DNA of 64,000 nucleotides from Streptomyces indicus (GCF_900100315.1 NZ_FNFF01000001.1:434001-498000); one strand, 5' to 3'; shown: positions 16,943-26,170, counted from the stretch's first letter. The notes: a model not told the origin generated them from the sequence alone. Translations and numbers: made by a program.

Positions 16943-17719
16943 ATGCGCGTCGCCCTGTTCCTGACGTGTGTCAACGACACGCTCTATCCCGGCACCGGAC
17001 GGGCGGTGGTGAAGCTCCTGACGCGGCTCGGTGTCGAGGTCGACTTCCCGATGGCGCAGACCTGTTGCGGCCAGGCCCACTACAACACCGGGTACCGGCA
17101 CGGGGCAGAGCCCCTTGCGCGGCACTACGCCGAGGTGTTCGGCGGGTACGAGGCGATCGTGACGCCGTCCGGCTCCTGTGCGGCGATGGTGCGCGAGCTG
17201 TATCCGCGGCTGGGCGCGCGGGCCGCGGCCGAGGGCCGGGGCGGTGAACTCGCGCGCGTGCTGGCCCCGGTGGTGCCGAAGACCTACGAACTCACCGAGT
17301 TCCTGGTCGATGTGCTCGGTGTGGTCGACGTGGGCGCGTACTACCCGCATCGCGTGACGTACCACCCGACCTGTCACGGGCTGCGCTCCCTCGGCCTGGG
17401 CGACCGGCCGAGGCGTCTCCTGGAAGCGGTGCGGGGGCTGGAGTTGGTGGAGCTGCCGGGGGCGGAGGAGTGCTGCGGTTTCGGCGGCACCTTCGCCGTC
17501 AAGAACCCGGACGTCTCGGCGGCGATGGGCCTGGACAAGGTCCGCAACGCCGAGTCCACGGGCGCCGAGCGCCTGTGTGCAGCGGACAACTCCTGTCTGA
17601 TGCACCTCGGTGGCACGATGAGCCGGCTGCGTACGGGGATCGAGCCCGTGCACCTCGCGGAGATCCTGGCGGGCACGGCGGCGGACACGGGCGGCGACAT
17701 CGAGGAGGCAGGGGTATGA
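16943..17719 (+). CDS. lutA: L-lactate utilization protein LutA ((Fe-S)-binding, CCG domains)
   Basis: A 258-residue protein with two cysteine-rich CCG domains (QTCCGQAHYNTG near residue 40 and EECCGFGGTFAVKNP near residue 175). LutA works with LutB and LutC as a membrane-independent iron-sulfur L-lactate dehydrogenase. A GAGGAG site precedes the ATG at 16943. The stop overlaps the lutB start (ATGA), and lutB overlaps lutC (GTGA), so the three subunits are translated as one unit. No lutR-type repressor or lactate permease is adjacent. Confidence 0.93.
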   Translation: MRVALFLTCVNDTLYPGTGRAVVKLLTRLGVEVDFPMAQTCCGQAHYNTGYRHGAEPLARHYAEVFGGYEAIVTPSGSCAAMVRELYPRLGARAAAEGRGGELARVLAPVVPKTYELTEFLVDVLGVVDVGAYYPHRVTYHPTCHGLRSLGLGDRPRRLLEAVRGLELVELPGAEECCGFGGTFAVKNPDVSAAMGLDKVRNAESTGAERLCAADNSCLMHLGGTMSRLRTGIEPVHLAEILAGTAADTGGDIEEAGV

Positions 17720-19200
17720 GCGGGACGTTCGTCGGCATGCCGGCTTTCCCTGCGGCGGCGCGCGAAGCGGTGGGCGACGCGACGCTGCGCGCCAATCTGC
17801 GCCACGCCACGCACACCATCCGCGACAAGCGGGCCCGCGCAGTCGCGGAACTCGACGACTGGGCCGCGCTGCGCGAGGCCGGCCGGCGCATCAAGGACCA
17901 CACGCTGCGTCATCTCGACACGTATCTGGTGCAGTTGGAGGAGTCGGTGACGGCCGCGGGTGGCACCGTGCACTGGGCGGCCGACGCGGACGAGGCCAAT
18001 GCGATCGTGACGGAGCTCGTGCGGGCGACCGGCGAACGCGAGGTCGTCAAGGTCAAGTCGATGGCCACGCAGGAGATCGGGCTCAACGAGGCGCTGGAGG
18101 AGGCCGGGATCCGCGCGTACGAGACGGACCTCGCCGAACTCATCGTGCAGCTCGGCAAGGACCGCCCCTCGCACATCCTGGTGCCCGCCATCCACCGCAA
18201 CCGCGGCGAGATCGGCGCCATCTTCCGCCGGGAGATGGCCGGTTGGGGCCGTCCGGCGCCCGAGGGTCTCACGGACAGCCCCGCCGAGCTGGCCGAGGCG
18301 GCGCGGCTGCATCTGCGCGAGAAGTTCCTGCGCGCCAAGGTCGGGATCTCCGGCGCCAACTTCATGGTGGCCGAGACCGGCACGCTCGTGGTCCTGGAAT
18401 CGGAGGGGAACGGGCGGATGTGCCTCACGCTGCCCGAGACCCTGATCTCGGTGGTCGGCATCGAGAAGGTCGTCCCCACGTGGCGCGACCTCGAGGTCTT
18501 CCTCCAGACGCTGCCCCGCTCCTCGACGGCCGAGCGCATGAACCCGTACACCTCGACATGGACCGGCACCACGGACGGGGACGGCCCGAAGACCTTCCAT
18601 CTCGTCCTGCTCGACAACGGCCGCACCGACACCCTCGCCGACGAGGTGGGCCGCCAGGCCCTGCGCTGCATCCGCTGCTCGGCCTGCCTCAACGTCTGCC
18701 CCGTGTACGAGCGGGCCGGCGGCCACGCGTACGGCTCCGTCTATCCCGGGCCGATCGGCGCGATCCTCAGCCCTCAACTGCGCGGCATGGGCAGCGAGAT
18801 CGACAGGTCGCTGCCGTTCGCCTCCTCGCTGTGCGGCGCGTGCTACGAGGTGTGCCCGGTCGCCATCGACATCCCCGAGGTGCTCGTGCACCTGCGGGAG
18901 CGGGTGGCCGAGGGCGGCGAGGTGGTACGCAACGGGGCGCGGATCACCGTACGTCCGGCCAAGGGGCACGCGGCCGAGCGGGCGGCGATGCGGGCCGCGG
19001 CCTGGGCCTTCCGCCGGCCCGGCGTCCTGCGCACCGGGCAGCGCCTGGCGTCGGGGACGCGGCGGCTCCATCCGCGCAGGCTGCCGGGCCCCGGCCGGGC
19101 GTGGAGCGCGAGCCGGGAACTGCCCGAGGTTCCGCGCGAGTCGTTCCGCGACTGGTGGCAGCGCACCCAGGGCGGCCCCGCGGAGGGGAGCACCAAGTGA
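17716..19200 (+). CDS. lutB: L-lactate utilization iron-sulfur protein LutB
   Basis: A 494-residue protein. The N-terminal two thirds form the LUD (DUF162) domain (KSMATQEIGLNEALEEAG, NFMVAETGTLVVLESEGN). Near residue 315 begins a ferredoxin-type region with CIRCSACLNVCP and CGACYEVCP clusters that bind two [4Fe-4S] centres. It passes electrons from lactate oxidation to an unknown acceptor. The start overlaps the lutA stop by four bases. Confidence 0.94.
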   Translation: MSGTFVGMPAFPAAAREAVGDATLRANLRHATHTIRDKRARAVAELDDWAALREAGRRIKDHTLRHLDTYLVQLEESVTAAGGTVHWAADADEANAIVTELVRATGEREVVKVKSMATQEIGLNEALEEAGIRAYETDLAELIVQLGKDRPSHILVPAIHRNRGEIGAIFRREMAGWGRPAPEGLTDSPAELAEAARLHLREKFLRAKVGISGANFMVAETGTLVVLESEGNGRMCLTLPETLISVVGIEKVVPTWRDLEVFLQTLPRSSTAERMNPYTSTWTGTTDGDGPKTFHLVLLDNGRTDTLADEVGRQALRCIRCSACLNVCPVYERAGGHAYGSVYPGPIGAILSPQLRGMGSEIDRSLPFASSLCGACYEVCPVAIDIPEVLVHLRERVAEGGEVVRNGARITVRPAKGHAAERAAMRAAAWAFRRPGVLRTGQRLASGTRRLHPRRLPGPGRAWSASRELPEVPRESFRDWWQRTQGGPAEGSTK

Positions 19201-19841
19201 GCAGCAGGGAAAGGGTGTTGGCGCGGGTACAGCGGGCGGTGGGTGAGCGCCCGGAGAGCGCGGCGGAGGCGTACGTACGGGAGGTTCCGCGCACCTACCT
19301 CGTGGAGCACGGAGCGCGGACGACGGCCGAGACCGTCGATCTGCTGGCGGAGAACCTCGCGGACTATCGCGCCCTCGTGCACCGCACGGACGAGGAGGAG
19401 CTCCCGTACCTGCTGATGCGGCTGCTGGCCGAGGCGGGACCGGACACCGTTCTGGTGCCGCCCGGCCTGCCTCCGGAATGGCTGGCCGCGGCCGACCCCG
19501 TGCGCCTCCACGACCGTGCGGTGAGCACGCCCCAGGAGCTCGACCGGGTGGGTGCGGTGGTGACGGGCTGCGCCCTCGCCGTCGCGGAGACCGGCACGAT
19601 CGTCCTCGACGGCTCCCCCGACCAGGGGCGGCGCCGCATCACGCTGATCCCCGATCACCACATCTGCGTCGTACGCGTGCCGCAGCAGGTGGTCGCGTCC
19701 GTGCCGCAGGCACTCTCCCGACTGGACCCGCGGCGCCCGCTGACCTGGATCTCCGGCCCTTCCGCGACCAGCGACATCGAGCTGGACCGGGTGGAGGGTG
19801 TACACGGCCCGCGGACGCTCCAGGTGATCCTCGTGGAATGA
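19197..19841 (+). CDS. lutC: L-lactate utilization protein LutC (LUD domain)
   Basis: A 214-residue LUD-domain protein with the segment GCALAVAETGTIVLDGSPDQG and C-terminal GPSATSDIELDRVEGVHGP, both diagnostic of LutC. GTG at 19197-19199 overlaps the lutB stop. It completes the lutABC lactate oxidation operon. No further gene follows in the operon; the next gene begins 81 bp downstream with its own leader. Confidence 0.93.
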   Translation: MSSRERVLARVQRAVGERPESAAEAYVREVPRTYLVEHGARTTAETVDLLAENLADYRALVHRTDEEELPYLLMRLLAEAGPDTVLVPPGLPPEWLAAADPVRLHDRAVSTPQELDRVGAVVTGCALAVAETGTIVLDGSPDQGRRRITLIPDHHICVVRVPQQVVASVPQALSRLDPRRPLTWISGPSATSDIELDRVEGVHGPRTLQVILVE

Positions 19842-19922
19842 CGAGCCCGCCGCACGCGAGGGCCCTCCCGGAACGGCCGCACCCGGTGTGCGGCCGCCTG
19901 CGCCCGCTCGTAGCGTGAGCTC

Positions 19923-21083
19923 ATGATCCGGTTCGAGCGGGTGACCAAGCGGTACGCCGACGGCACCACGGCCGTGGACGACCTGTCCTTCGAGGTGGCC
20001 GAGGGCGAACTGGTGACGCTCGTCGGCCCCTCGGGCTGTGGCAAGACCACCACGATGATGATGATCAACCGGCTGATCGAGCCCACCGAGGGGAAGATCT
20101 TCGTCGACGGCGAGGACATCTCCCAGGTGGACCCCGTGCAGCTGCGGCGCCGTATCGGCTACGTCATCCAGCAGGTCGGGCTCTTCCCGCACCGCACGAT
20201 CCTCGACAACACCGCCACCGTGCCCGCCCTCGTGGGCTGGAAGCGCGCCAAGGCGAAGGCGCGCGCGGCGGAGCTGCTCGACATGGTCGGCCTCGATCCG
20301 AAGAAGTACGGCTCCCGCTACCCGGACCAGCTCTCGGGCGGTCAGCGCCAGCGTGTGGGCGTGGCCCGGGCCCTGGCCGCCGATCCGCCGGTGCTCCTGA
20401 TGGACGAACCCTTCGGCGCGGTCGACCCGGTGGTGCGCGAGCAGTTGCAGGACCAGTTCCTGGAGATGCAGGCGAGCGTCCGCAAGACCGTCGTGATGGT
20501 CACGCACGACATCGAGGAGGCCGTGCGGCTCGGCGACCGGATCGCGGTGTACGGGCAGGGCCGCATCGAGCAGTTCGACTCCCCCGGCGCCGTACTCGGC
20601 AATCCGGCCACCCCGTATGTGGCGGAGTTCGTCGGCGCCGACCGCGGTCTCAAGCGGCTCTCGGTCACGCGGATCGAGGCCGACGACCTGGAGGAGCCGC
20701 CGCTCGCCCGCCTGGACGAGTCCGCCGCCGCGGCCGCGGCCCGGCTCCGCGCCCAGGGCGCCCGCTGGGCGGTCTGCCTCGACGAGGACGGCGATCTGCA
20801 CGGCTGGGCGGGCGTCGACGAACTCGCGCTGGCGGGAGACGCGCAGGTGGGCGAGCTGGCCCACCGGATGAACTCCTGGGTCCCCGTGGGCGCCCCGCTC
20901 AAGACGGCGTTCGGTGTGATGCTCCAGCACGACGCGGGCTGGGTCGCGGTCCTGGACGGCGCCCGCTTCCTCGGGGTCCTCACCCCGGCGAAACTGCACG
21001 AGGCCCTGCGCCGCTCGGTGGACGCGGACGCCCTGGGCGTCAGCCGCGACCAGGTGGAGTTCGACTCGGTCTCGGACGCGTAG
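19923..21083 (+). CDS. Quaternary-amine (betaine/choline-type) ABC transporter ATP-binding protein with CBS region
   Basis: A 386-residue ATPase of the ProV/OpuCA type: Walker A GPSGCGKTT (about 38-46), signature LSGGQRQR, Walker B VLLMDEPFGAVDP, then a C-terminal extension with CBS-like repeats (WAVCLDEDGDLHGW, GWVAVLDGARFLGVLTPAKL) that in OpuA-type systems sense ionic strength. The matching permeases and binding protein are encoded at 21617-23927 on the opposite strand, convergent, with a broken TMEM175 gene between. The usual arrangement is a single operon. Confidence 0.9.
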   Translation: MIRFERVTKRYADGTTAVDDLSFEVAEGELVTLVGPSGCGKTTTMMMINRLIEPTEGKIFVDGEDISQVDPVQLRRRIGYVIQQVGLFPHRTILDNTATVPALVGWKRAKAKARAAELLDMVGLDPKKYGSRYPDQLSGGQRQRVGVARALAADPPVLLMDEPFGAVDPVVREQLQDQFLEMQASVRKTVVMVTHDIEEAVRLGDRIAVYGQGRIEQFDSPGAVLGNPATPYVAEFVGADRGLKRLSVTRIEADDLEEPPLARLDESAAAAAARLRAQGARWAVCLDEDGDLHGWAGVDELALAGDAQVGELAHRMNSWVPVGAPLKTAFGVMLQHDAGWVAVLDGARFLGVLTPAKLHEALRRSVDADALGVSRDQVEFDSVSDA

Positions 21084-21098
21084 CCCGTGGCGGGGCTC

Positions 21099-21620
21099 GT
21101 GACCGCGAGGAGGGGGGCAGCCCGGACCGGCTGATCGCTCTGTCGGACGGGATCTATGCGATCGCCACGACGCTCCTGGTCCTCGACGTGGAGGTGCCCG
21201 GCGGCCTGGACGGTGCGGGCTCGCGGCACGCGGTCGCCCACCTGTGACCGCAAGTGGCCGCGTACCTGTTCAGCTTCTACATCCTGGCGACGTTCTGGCG
21301 CGACCACCGCAAGCTGTTCCGGCACGTGCGCCGGGTGGACCCCGCCCTCCTGCGGCTCACCCTCGCCTCCCTCGGAGCCATCGCGCTGCTGCCCTTCCCC
21401 ACCGCCCTGCTGGCCGAATACCGCACCGAGCCCCTGGCCGTTGCCCTGTACGCGGGCGTCATCACCTGCACCGTCGGTCTGCATCTGGCGATCGCCGCAG
21501 TGGTCTGGCGCCATCCCGACGTGCAGGCCGGGCCCATCAGCGATCGGCTCGGGCGCGGGGTGGTCCGGGGTCACAGGCCGGATCCTGCGGGACACGCACG
21601 CGCCCACGCGCCAGACCTAG
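21099..21620 (+). pseudogene. Broken TMEM175/DUF1211-type potassium-channel-like gene
   Basis: The family signature DRLIALSDGIYAIATTLLVL is encoded from 21125, and the same frame continues as VAAYLFSFYILATFWRDHRKLF from 21254, but an in-frame TGA at 21245-21247 interrupts it. Homologues have a Trp at exactly this place (LWPQ), so TGG to TGA is the simplest change. The 5' end is also damaged: the only plausible start, GTG 21099 behind no clear ribosome site, is out of frame by one base, with a G-run at 21112-21117 between. The 3' end runs into the convergent binding-protein gene. Family proteins form K+ channels; this copy is probably inactive. Confidence 0.75.
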
Positions 21621-22552
21621 AGCAGCCCCTTCTCCTTCAGATACGTCTCCGCCACGTCCTCCGGCAACCGGCGCCAGCTGTCCACCTGTTGGTTCATCGA
21701 GGCCAGGTCCGCGGTGGTGAGGACCGTGTTGAGGCGGCCGAGTGCCGCGGCGACCTTCTCGCTGCCGGCCCGTGAGCGGTTGACGACGGGGACGATGTAG
21801 TCGGCGTTCTGGAGCTTCTTGTCGTCGGCGAGCAGGACCAGGCCGAACTCGCCGAGTGTGGCGTCCGTGCTCGTGGTGAGCACCATCTGGTCCTGGCCGC
21901 TCTGGACGGCCTTCTTCGCCTGCGTGGTGCCGACGCCCTTCGGGTCGACGGCGGTGATGTTGATCCCGTACGTCTTCTCCAACCCCGGCTTGCAGTAAGG
22001 GCGTTTGACGCATTCGTCGCCCGCGGCGAGGCGGACCTTCAGGCCGGAGCGGCCGAGGTCGGAGAGGGTCTTGAGGTTGTGCTGCTTGGCATACGCGGAG
22101 GTGACCGCGAAGGCGTTCTGGTCGACCGCCTTGCCCGGGTCGAGGACCGTGAGGCCGCGGGGGGTGGCGAGGTCTCGCAGCGCCTTCATCGTGGCGTCGA
22201 GGTCGGGTGAGCCGACCGGGGGTGCGTCGGCTCCGTTGGCCTTGGCGTTCAGCCAGTCCGCGAAGGTGGCCGCGTATTCGGGGACGACGTCGATCTGGCC
22301 GGATTCCAGGGCCGGTTCGTACAGTTCGCGGTTGGCGACCGTCAGGAGCGTGGTCTTGTATCCAGCCGCGGAGAGGAGCTTCGCGTACATCTGCGCGAGC
22401 AGGTCGCTCTCCGTGAACCCGGCCGAGCCGATGGTCAGGGACTTGCTGTCGCCGGGCGGAGCGGTGACCTCGCCCTGGTTCTCCAGGGAGGGCCCGGTGG
22501 TGCAGCCCGCGAGCAGCGCCACGAGTACACAGCCGGCCGCGATCCGTCTCAT
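21617..22552 (-). CDS. Quaternary-amine ABC transporter substrate-binding lipoprotein (OpuC-type)
   Basis: A 311-residue binding protein. The signal peptide ends in a lipobox LLAGC at residues 13-17. The mature domain shows LTIGSAGFTESDLLAQMYAK and ECVKRPYCKPGLEKTYG, typical of the OpuAC/GbuC-like periplasmic domain with its disulfide. It would bind glycine betaine, choline or a related osmolyte. The start ATG 22550-22552 overlaps the stop of the upstream permease (22549). It is last in a three-gene operon and convergent with the ATPase gene. Confidence 0.9.
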   Translation of the reverse strand: MRRIAAGCVLVALLAGCTTGPSLENQGEVTAPPGDSKSLTIGSAGFTESDLLAQMYAKLLSAAGYKTTLLTVANRELYEPALESGQIDVVPEYAATFADWLNAKANGADAPPVGSPDLDATMKALRDLATPRGLTVLDPGKAVDQNAFAVTSAYAKQHNLKTLSDLGRSGLKVRLAAGDECVKRPYCKPGLEKTYGINITAVDPKGVGTTQAKKAVQSGQDQMVLTTSTDATLGEFGLVLLADDKKLQNADYIVPVVNRSRAGSEKVAAALGRLNTVLTTADLASMNQQVDSWRRLPEDVAETYLKEKGLL

Positions 22553-23226
22553 GCCGCGCTCCTCCCCCGCGCCCAGCCCGGGGCGAGGCGTTCGGCGAGT
22601 TCGAAGAGCCCTTCGACGATCAGGGCGAAGGCCGCCACCAGGACGGCGCCCGCCACCACCTGGGCCGTGGAGGCGAGGTTGAAGCCCGCGGTGATGATGC
22701 GGCCGAGTCCGCCGCCGCCCGCGAGCGCCGCGATGGTGGCGGTGGCGACCAGCTGCACCGCGGCGATCCGTACGCCGTTGAGGATCATCGGGAGCGCGAG
22801 CGGCAGTTCCACCCGCCACAGCATCTGCGAGCCCGTCATGCCCATCCCGCGAGCGGCCTGCACGACGCTGCGGTCCACCTCGCGCATGCCGACGTAGGCG
22901 TTGGTGAGCAGTGGCGGTACGGCGAAGAGGACGAGCGCGACGATGGTCGGCCCCTGGCCCCATTTGCCGATCGGGGTCAGGAGCAGCAGGACCAGGACGG
23001 CGAAGGTGGGCACCGCGCGGCCGACGTTGGAGATGTTCACGGCGAGCGCCCCGCCCTTGCCGAGGTGGCCGAGGACCAGCGCGACGGGCAGCGCGATCAG
23101 ACAGCTGATCACCAGGCAGACCACGGTGAGCAGCAGATGCTCGGTCAGACGGTGCCAGACGCCGTCGCCGCCCGACCAGTGGGCGGGGTCGGTGAGCCAG
23201 TCCCAGGCGTCGCTCAGCGTCTTCAT
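22549..23226 (-). CDS. Quaternary-amine ABC transporter permease
   Basis: A 225-residue permease with about five membrane segments. The conserved loop is VVQAARGMGMTGSQMLWRVELPLALP, the EAA motif of ProW/OpuCB proteins, followed by GGGGLGRIITAGFN. The ATG at 23224-23226 overlaps the stop of the first permease gene. A WD-rich N-terminus (DAWDWLTDPAHW) precedes the first helix. It dimerises with the neighbouring permease. Confidence 0.9.
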   Translation of the reverse strand: MKTLSDAWDWLTDPAHWSGGDGVWHRLTEHLLLTVVCLVISCLIALPVALVLGHLGKGGALAVNISNVGRAVPTFAVLVLLLLTPIGKWGQGPTIVALVLFAVPPLLTNAYVGMREVDRSVVQAARGMGMTGSQMLWRVELPLALPMILNGVRIAAVQLVATATIAALAGGGGLGRIITAGFNLASTAQVVAGAVLVAAFALIVEGLFELAERLAPGWARGRSAA

Positions 23227-23927
23227 CCGCGCGCCCCTCTCTGCCAGGGCGTGAGCAGGCGCTGCACCCCGAGCAGCAGCAGATCCGCGGCGATCGCGAT
23301 CACCACGCAGAGCACGGACGCGGTGAGGACCTGCGCCTTGAAGTACGTGTTCATGCCGGCGTAGATGAGGTTGCCGAGCCCTCCGTAGCCGACGATCGCG
23401 CCGACCGTGACGAGGGAGACGGCCGAGACGGTGGCGATGCGCAGACCCGCCATGGCGGCCGGTACGGCGAGCGGCAGTTCGACGGTGAGCAGCAGGCGGA
23501 TCGGCCCGTATCCCATGCCGCGTGCGGCCTGCCGGGTCTCCTCGGGCACGGCGCGCAGACCGGCCAGGATGTTGCGGACCAGGAGGGTCAGCGAGTAGAG
23601 CACGAGTCCGGCGACGACGAGCGCCGCGGAGAGCCCGTACACCGGGAGCAGCAGCGAGAACATCGCGAGCGAGGGGATCGTGTAGAGCACGGTCGTCAGG
23701 CCGAGCACGGGTCCCGCCGCCCAGTTCCAGCGGCGGGCGGCCACGGCCAGCGGGACGGCGAGCACCAGGCCGATCAGCACGGACACGGCGGTGATCTCCA
23801 GATGCTGGAGCACCGCGTCCATGAGGATCTCGCTGCGGGTGGTCAGGTACTTGCCGCAGATCCACTCGTTGCGCGCCAGACAGTCGTCCGGGGCGGTCAC
23901 CTGGGGCGCGGTCACCTGTCCATTCAA
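23223..23927 (-). CDS. Quaternary-amine ABC transporter permease (first gene of operon)
   Basis: A permease of about 234 residues with the EAA loop TRQAARGMGYGPIRLLLTVELPLAVP and GYGGLGNLIYAGMN. Its N-terminus includes CLARNEWICGKYLTTR, typical of the family. No ATG lies upstream of this. I place the start at TTG 23925-23927, which has GGAG at 7-base spacing; GTG codons at 23915 and 23900 are alternatives. It begins the leftward operon and is divergent from the DUF421 gene at 24034. Confidence 0.82.
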   Translation of the reverse strand: MNGQVTAPQVTAPDDCLARNEWICGKYLTTRSEILMDAVLQHLEITAVSVLIGLVLAVPLAVAARRWNWAAGPVLGLTTVLYTIPSLAMFSLLLPVYGLSAALVVAGLVLYSLTLLVRNILAGLRAVPEETRQAARGMGYGPIRLLLTVELPLAVPAAMAGLRIATVSAVSLVTVGAIVGYGGLGNLIYAGMNTYFKAQVLTASVLCVVIAIAADLLLLGVQRLLTPWQRGARG

Positions 23928-24033
23928 GGCCGCACTCCGCGTGGCGGCCCGCTGTGGGGGCCCGTACGGGTGCCACAGTCGGCGGGACCCGTGCCGGCGG
24001 ACCGCGCCGCCGGGGGACGACCGAGGAGCGGAT

Positions 24034-24600
24034 GTGTGGCACGACCTGGTGGATGCGGGGATTCCGTACGGCGAGAAGGCGCTGCGGACGGTCGCGGTGT
24101 ACCTCATCGTGCTCGTGCTGCTCAGGTTCGCCGGGAAACGGGACCTCGCGCAGCTCAACACCTTCGACCTGGTCGTGATGCTGCTGCTGTCGAACGTGGT
24201 GCAGAACGCCGTGATCGGGCCCGACGATTCGGTGACGGGGGCCGCCTTCGGGGCCGCGGTCCTGATGGTGGTGAACGCGGCGATGGTGCGGGCGGCGCAG
24301 GCCTCCGACCGGCTCGGGCGGCTCCTGGAGGGCACGCCGGTGGAGCTCGCGCGGGACGGGCGGTGGCTGGCGGGGCCGGTGCGGCGCTACGGACTGCGGA
24401 CGGCCGACCTCGATGTGGCGGTGCGCCGGCAGGGCGGTGACGACGTCGCGGAGACGACCACGGTGAGTCTGGAGCCTGGCGGCACGCTGCTGGTGACGCT
24501 GCGGGACGGGGACCAGGCGGCCGACAAGAACGACATCGCGCAGCTGCGGGCCGAGCTCGCTCTGCTGCGGGAGCAGCTGGGGCGCGCGGAGGGCCGGTGA
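24034..24600 (+). CDS. DUF421 (YetF-like) membrane protein
   Basis: A 188-residue protein. Two or three N-terminal membrane segments (AVYLIVLVLLRF, LVVMLLLSNVVQNAV) precede a soluble domain with DRLGRLLEGTPVELARDGRW, the DUF421 hallmark. The C-terminus is a short coiled-coil-like helix (AQLRAELALLREQLGRAE). I choose GTG 24034 because GAGGAG lies 5 bases upstream; an overlapping ATG is out of frame. The function of the family is poorly known. The adjacent osmolyte transporter may share a promoter region. Confidence 0.82.
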   Translation: MWHDLVDAGIPYGEKALRTVAVYLIVLVLLRFAGKRDLAQLNTFDLVVMLLLSNVVQNAVIGPDDSVTGAAFGAAVLMVVNAAMVRAAQASDRLGRLLEGTPVELARDGRWLAGPVRRYGLRTADLDVAVRRQGGDDVAETTTVSLEPGGTLLVTLRDGDQAADKNDIAQLRAELALLREQLGRAEGR

Positions 24601-24609
24601 GGAGCCCGG

Positions 24610-24692
24610 GGGCGTGAGGGGCCGGCCGTCTCCCGTCGTGTGTGGTCCCGCGGGCGTGAAGGTTCCGGCCGGCTCGCCGCCTGTGGTCCCGC
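24610..24692 (+). repeat. Two degenerate 41-42 bp tandem repeats after the DUF421 gene
   Basis: Unit 1 (24610-24651) and unit 2 (24652-24692) both start gggcgtga, contain ggccggc-like middles and end tgtggtcccgc. The array begins 9 bp after the stop codon at 24600 and leads into the hairpin at 24690. It belongs to the group of post-stop duplications seen across the window. Confidence 0.55.
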
Positions 24693-24731
24693 ACCCCGGG
24701 GCGCGGGGTCTTCGCAGCGCCCCGGGGTGCG
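24690..24731. terminator. Bidirectional terminator between DUF421 and chitinase genes
   Basis: A perfect 15-bp inverted repeat (CGCACCCCGGGGCGC at 24690-24704 and its complement at 24717-24731) with a 12-base loop, placed between two convergent genes. Confidence 0.75.
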
Positions 24732-24768
24732 GTGTCTCAGGCCGGCGCCACGGGGCGCCGTGGTGCGG

Positions 24769-26097
24769 TCAGCGCCCGAGGGCGCGGTCCACGGTGCGGA
24801 TCAGTTCGCCGTCTTCGGTGTCCCCGTCGAGCGACCAGAACATCGCGCCGCCGAGGCCGCGGGCCTTCACATACAGGGACTTCTGGGCGAGCACGGCCGG
24901 GTCGTCGTAGGTCCACAGCGTGCTGCCGTCGAAGAGCCAGGCGTGGCCTTCGCGCAGATTGCGGTGGAGCTTGTACGTGCCCGAGGCGGCGAGCGCCTTC
25001 AGCTCCTTGTAATCGGCGTACCCGTTGGCCCACTTGGCGGGCGCGGGCCCGGTGGCGGGCTGCCCGAGGCCGTCCCCGCCGCCGCCGACCCCGGTCCAGC
25101 CCTGTCCGTAGAAGGGCATGCCGACCACCAACTTGCGGGCGGGCGCGCCGCGTTCGAGCCAGGCCTGCACCGTGCCGTGCACGCTGAAGTCGTCCTTCGC
25201 GAACAGCGCGGACTGCTGGGCCGTGGTCTTCTCGCCGCTGACGTGGAAGTCGTAACCCTGGAGGGTCACGAAGTCCAGGTCCCGCATGATCTTCTTCACC
25301 TCGAAGCCGGCGTCGATCTTCGACTCGGCGGTGGGCACGAAGGCGGAGAGGTCGTAGTGCTTGCGGTTCTTCCTGCCGAGCGCGTCGAGCTGGGCGCGGA
25401 ACTCGGCGACGAGCGCGGTGAAGTTCTGCTTGTCCTCGGGCCGGAACACGGTGTCCACATCGCCCTCGGAGCCGGGCCACTCCCAGTCGAGGTCGACGCC
25501 GTCGAACACCCCGGCCGCCGCGCCCTCGCCGCCGCGCACCCCGTCCTTGGGCAGGTTGCCCTTCAGGTAGAGGTCGACGCAGGAGGACACAAGGGCCTTG
25601 CGGGACTCGGGAGTTCGCACCGCGTCGGAGAAGTGCGTGGACCAGGACCAGCCGCCGAGCGAGATCATCACCTTCAGGCCGGGGTGCTTGGCCTTGAGTT
25701 CCTTGAGCTGGTTGAAGTTGCCGGCGAGCGCCTGGGTGTCGGTGTCGGCGACGCCGTCCACGGAGTTCTCCGCGTCGAGCGGGCGCTGGTAGTCGGCCCA
25801 GGGGTCGGACTCGCCGGGCACGGGGTTCAGGAAGCACTTGCCTTCCGGACTGACGTTGCCGAAGGCGTAGTTGATGTGGGTGAGGCGGGCAGCGGCGCCG
25901 CTGCGGTCCAGGTCCTGGACCTGGAAGTCGCGGCCGTACACCCCCCACTGGGTGAAGTAGCCGACGCGCTTGAGGGCGGTGCGGCCGCGCTCGCCCTGAG
26001 CATCGCCGCGGCTGCTCTCCTGGGCCTGGGCGAACGGGGCGAGCAGGGCGACGAGGCAGACGGCGGCGGCCGCCTGGGGAAGCAGTCTTCGGCGCAT
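24769..26097 (-). CDS. Secreted GH18 chitinase
   Basis: A glycoside hydrolase family 18 enzyme of 442 residues that cleaves chitin. The signal peptide ends AQA at about residue 26. The catalytic motif DGVDLDWE occupies residues 199-206, with Glu206 as acid/base. KVMISLGGWSWSTHFSD and GMPFYGQGWTGV further define the family. There is no separate chitin-binding module, so it is a single-domain form. A DasR-like site (26171-26182) lies 73 bp upstream, which predicts control by N-acetylglucosamine status. It is a monocistronic leftward gene. Confidence 0.93.
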   Translation of the reverse strand: MRRRLLPQAAAAVCLVALLAPFAQAQESSRGDAQGERGRTALKRVGYFTQWGVYGRDFQVQDLDRSGAAARLTHINYAFGNVSPEGKCFLNPVPGESDPWADYQRPLDAENSVDGVADTDTQALAGNFNQLKELKAKHPGLKVMISLGGWSWSTHFSDAVRTPESRKALVSSCVDLYLKGNLPKDGVRGGEGAAAGVFDGVDLDWEWPGSEGDVDTVFRPEDKQNFTALVAEFRAQLDALGRKNRKHYDLSAFVPTAESKIDAGFEVKKIMRDLDFVTLQGYDFHVSGEKTTAQQSALFAKDDFSVHGTVQAWLERGAPARKLVVGMPFYGQGWTGVGGGGDGLGQPATGPAPAKWANGYADYKELKALAASGTYKLHRNLREGHAWLFDGSTLWTYDDPAVLAQKSLYVKARGLGGAMFWSLDGDTEDGELIRTVDRALGR

Positions 26098-26170
26098 GGA
26101 GGCTCATTCCTGGTCGACGGACGAGGACCAACTGGCCTGCTGCCGACGGGAGTCGGCCCGCCGAAGTTAT

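Noticed and set aside
21254..21775. Intact small membrane protein starting at GTG 21254
   Set aside because: It is the in-frame remainder of the TMEM175 gene after the TGA; no ribosome site precedes it.
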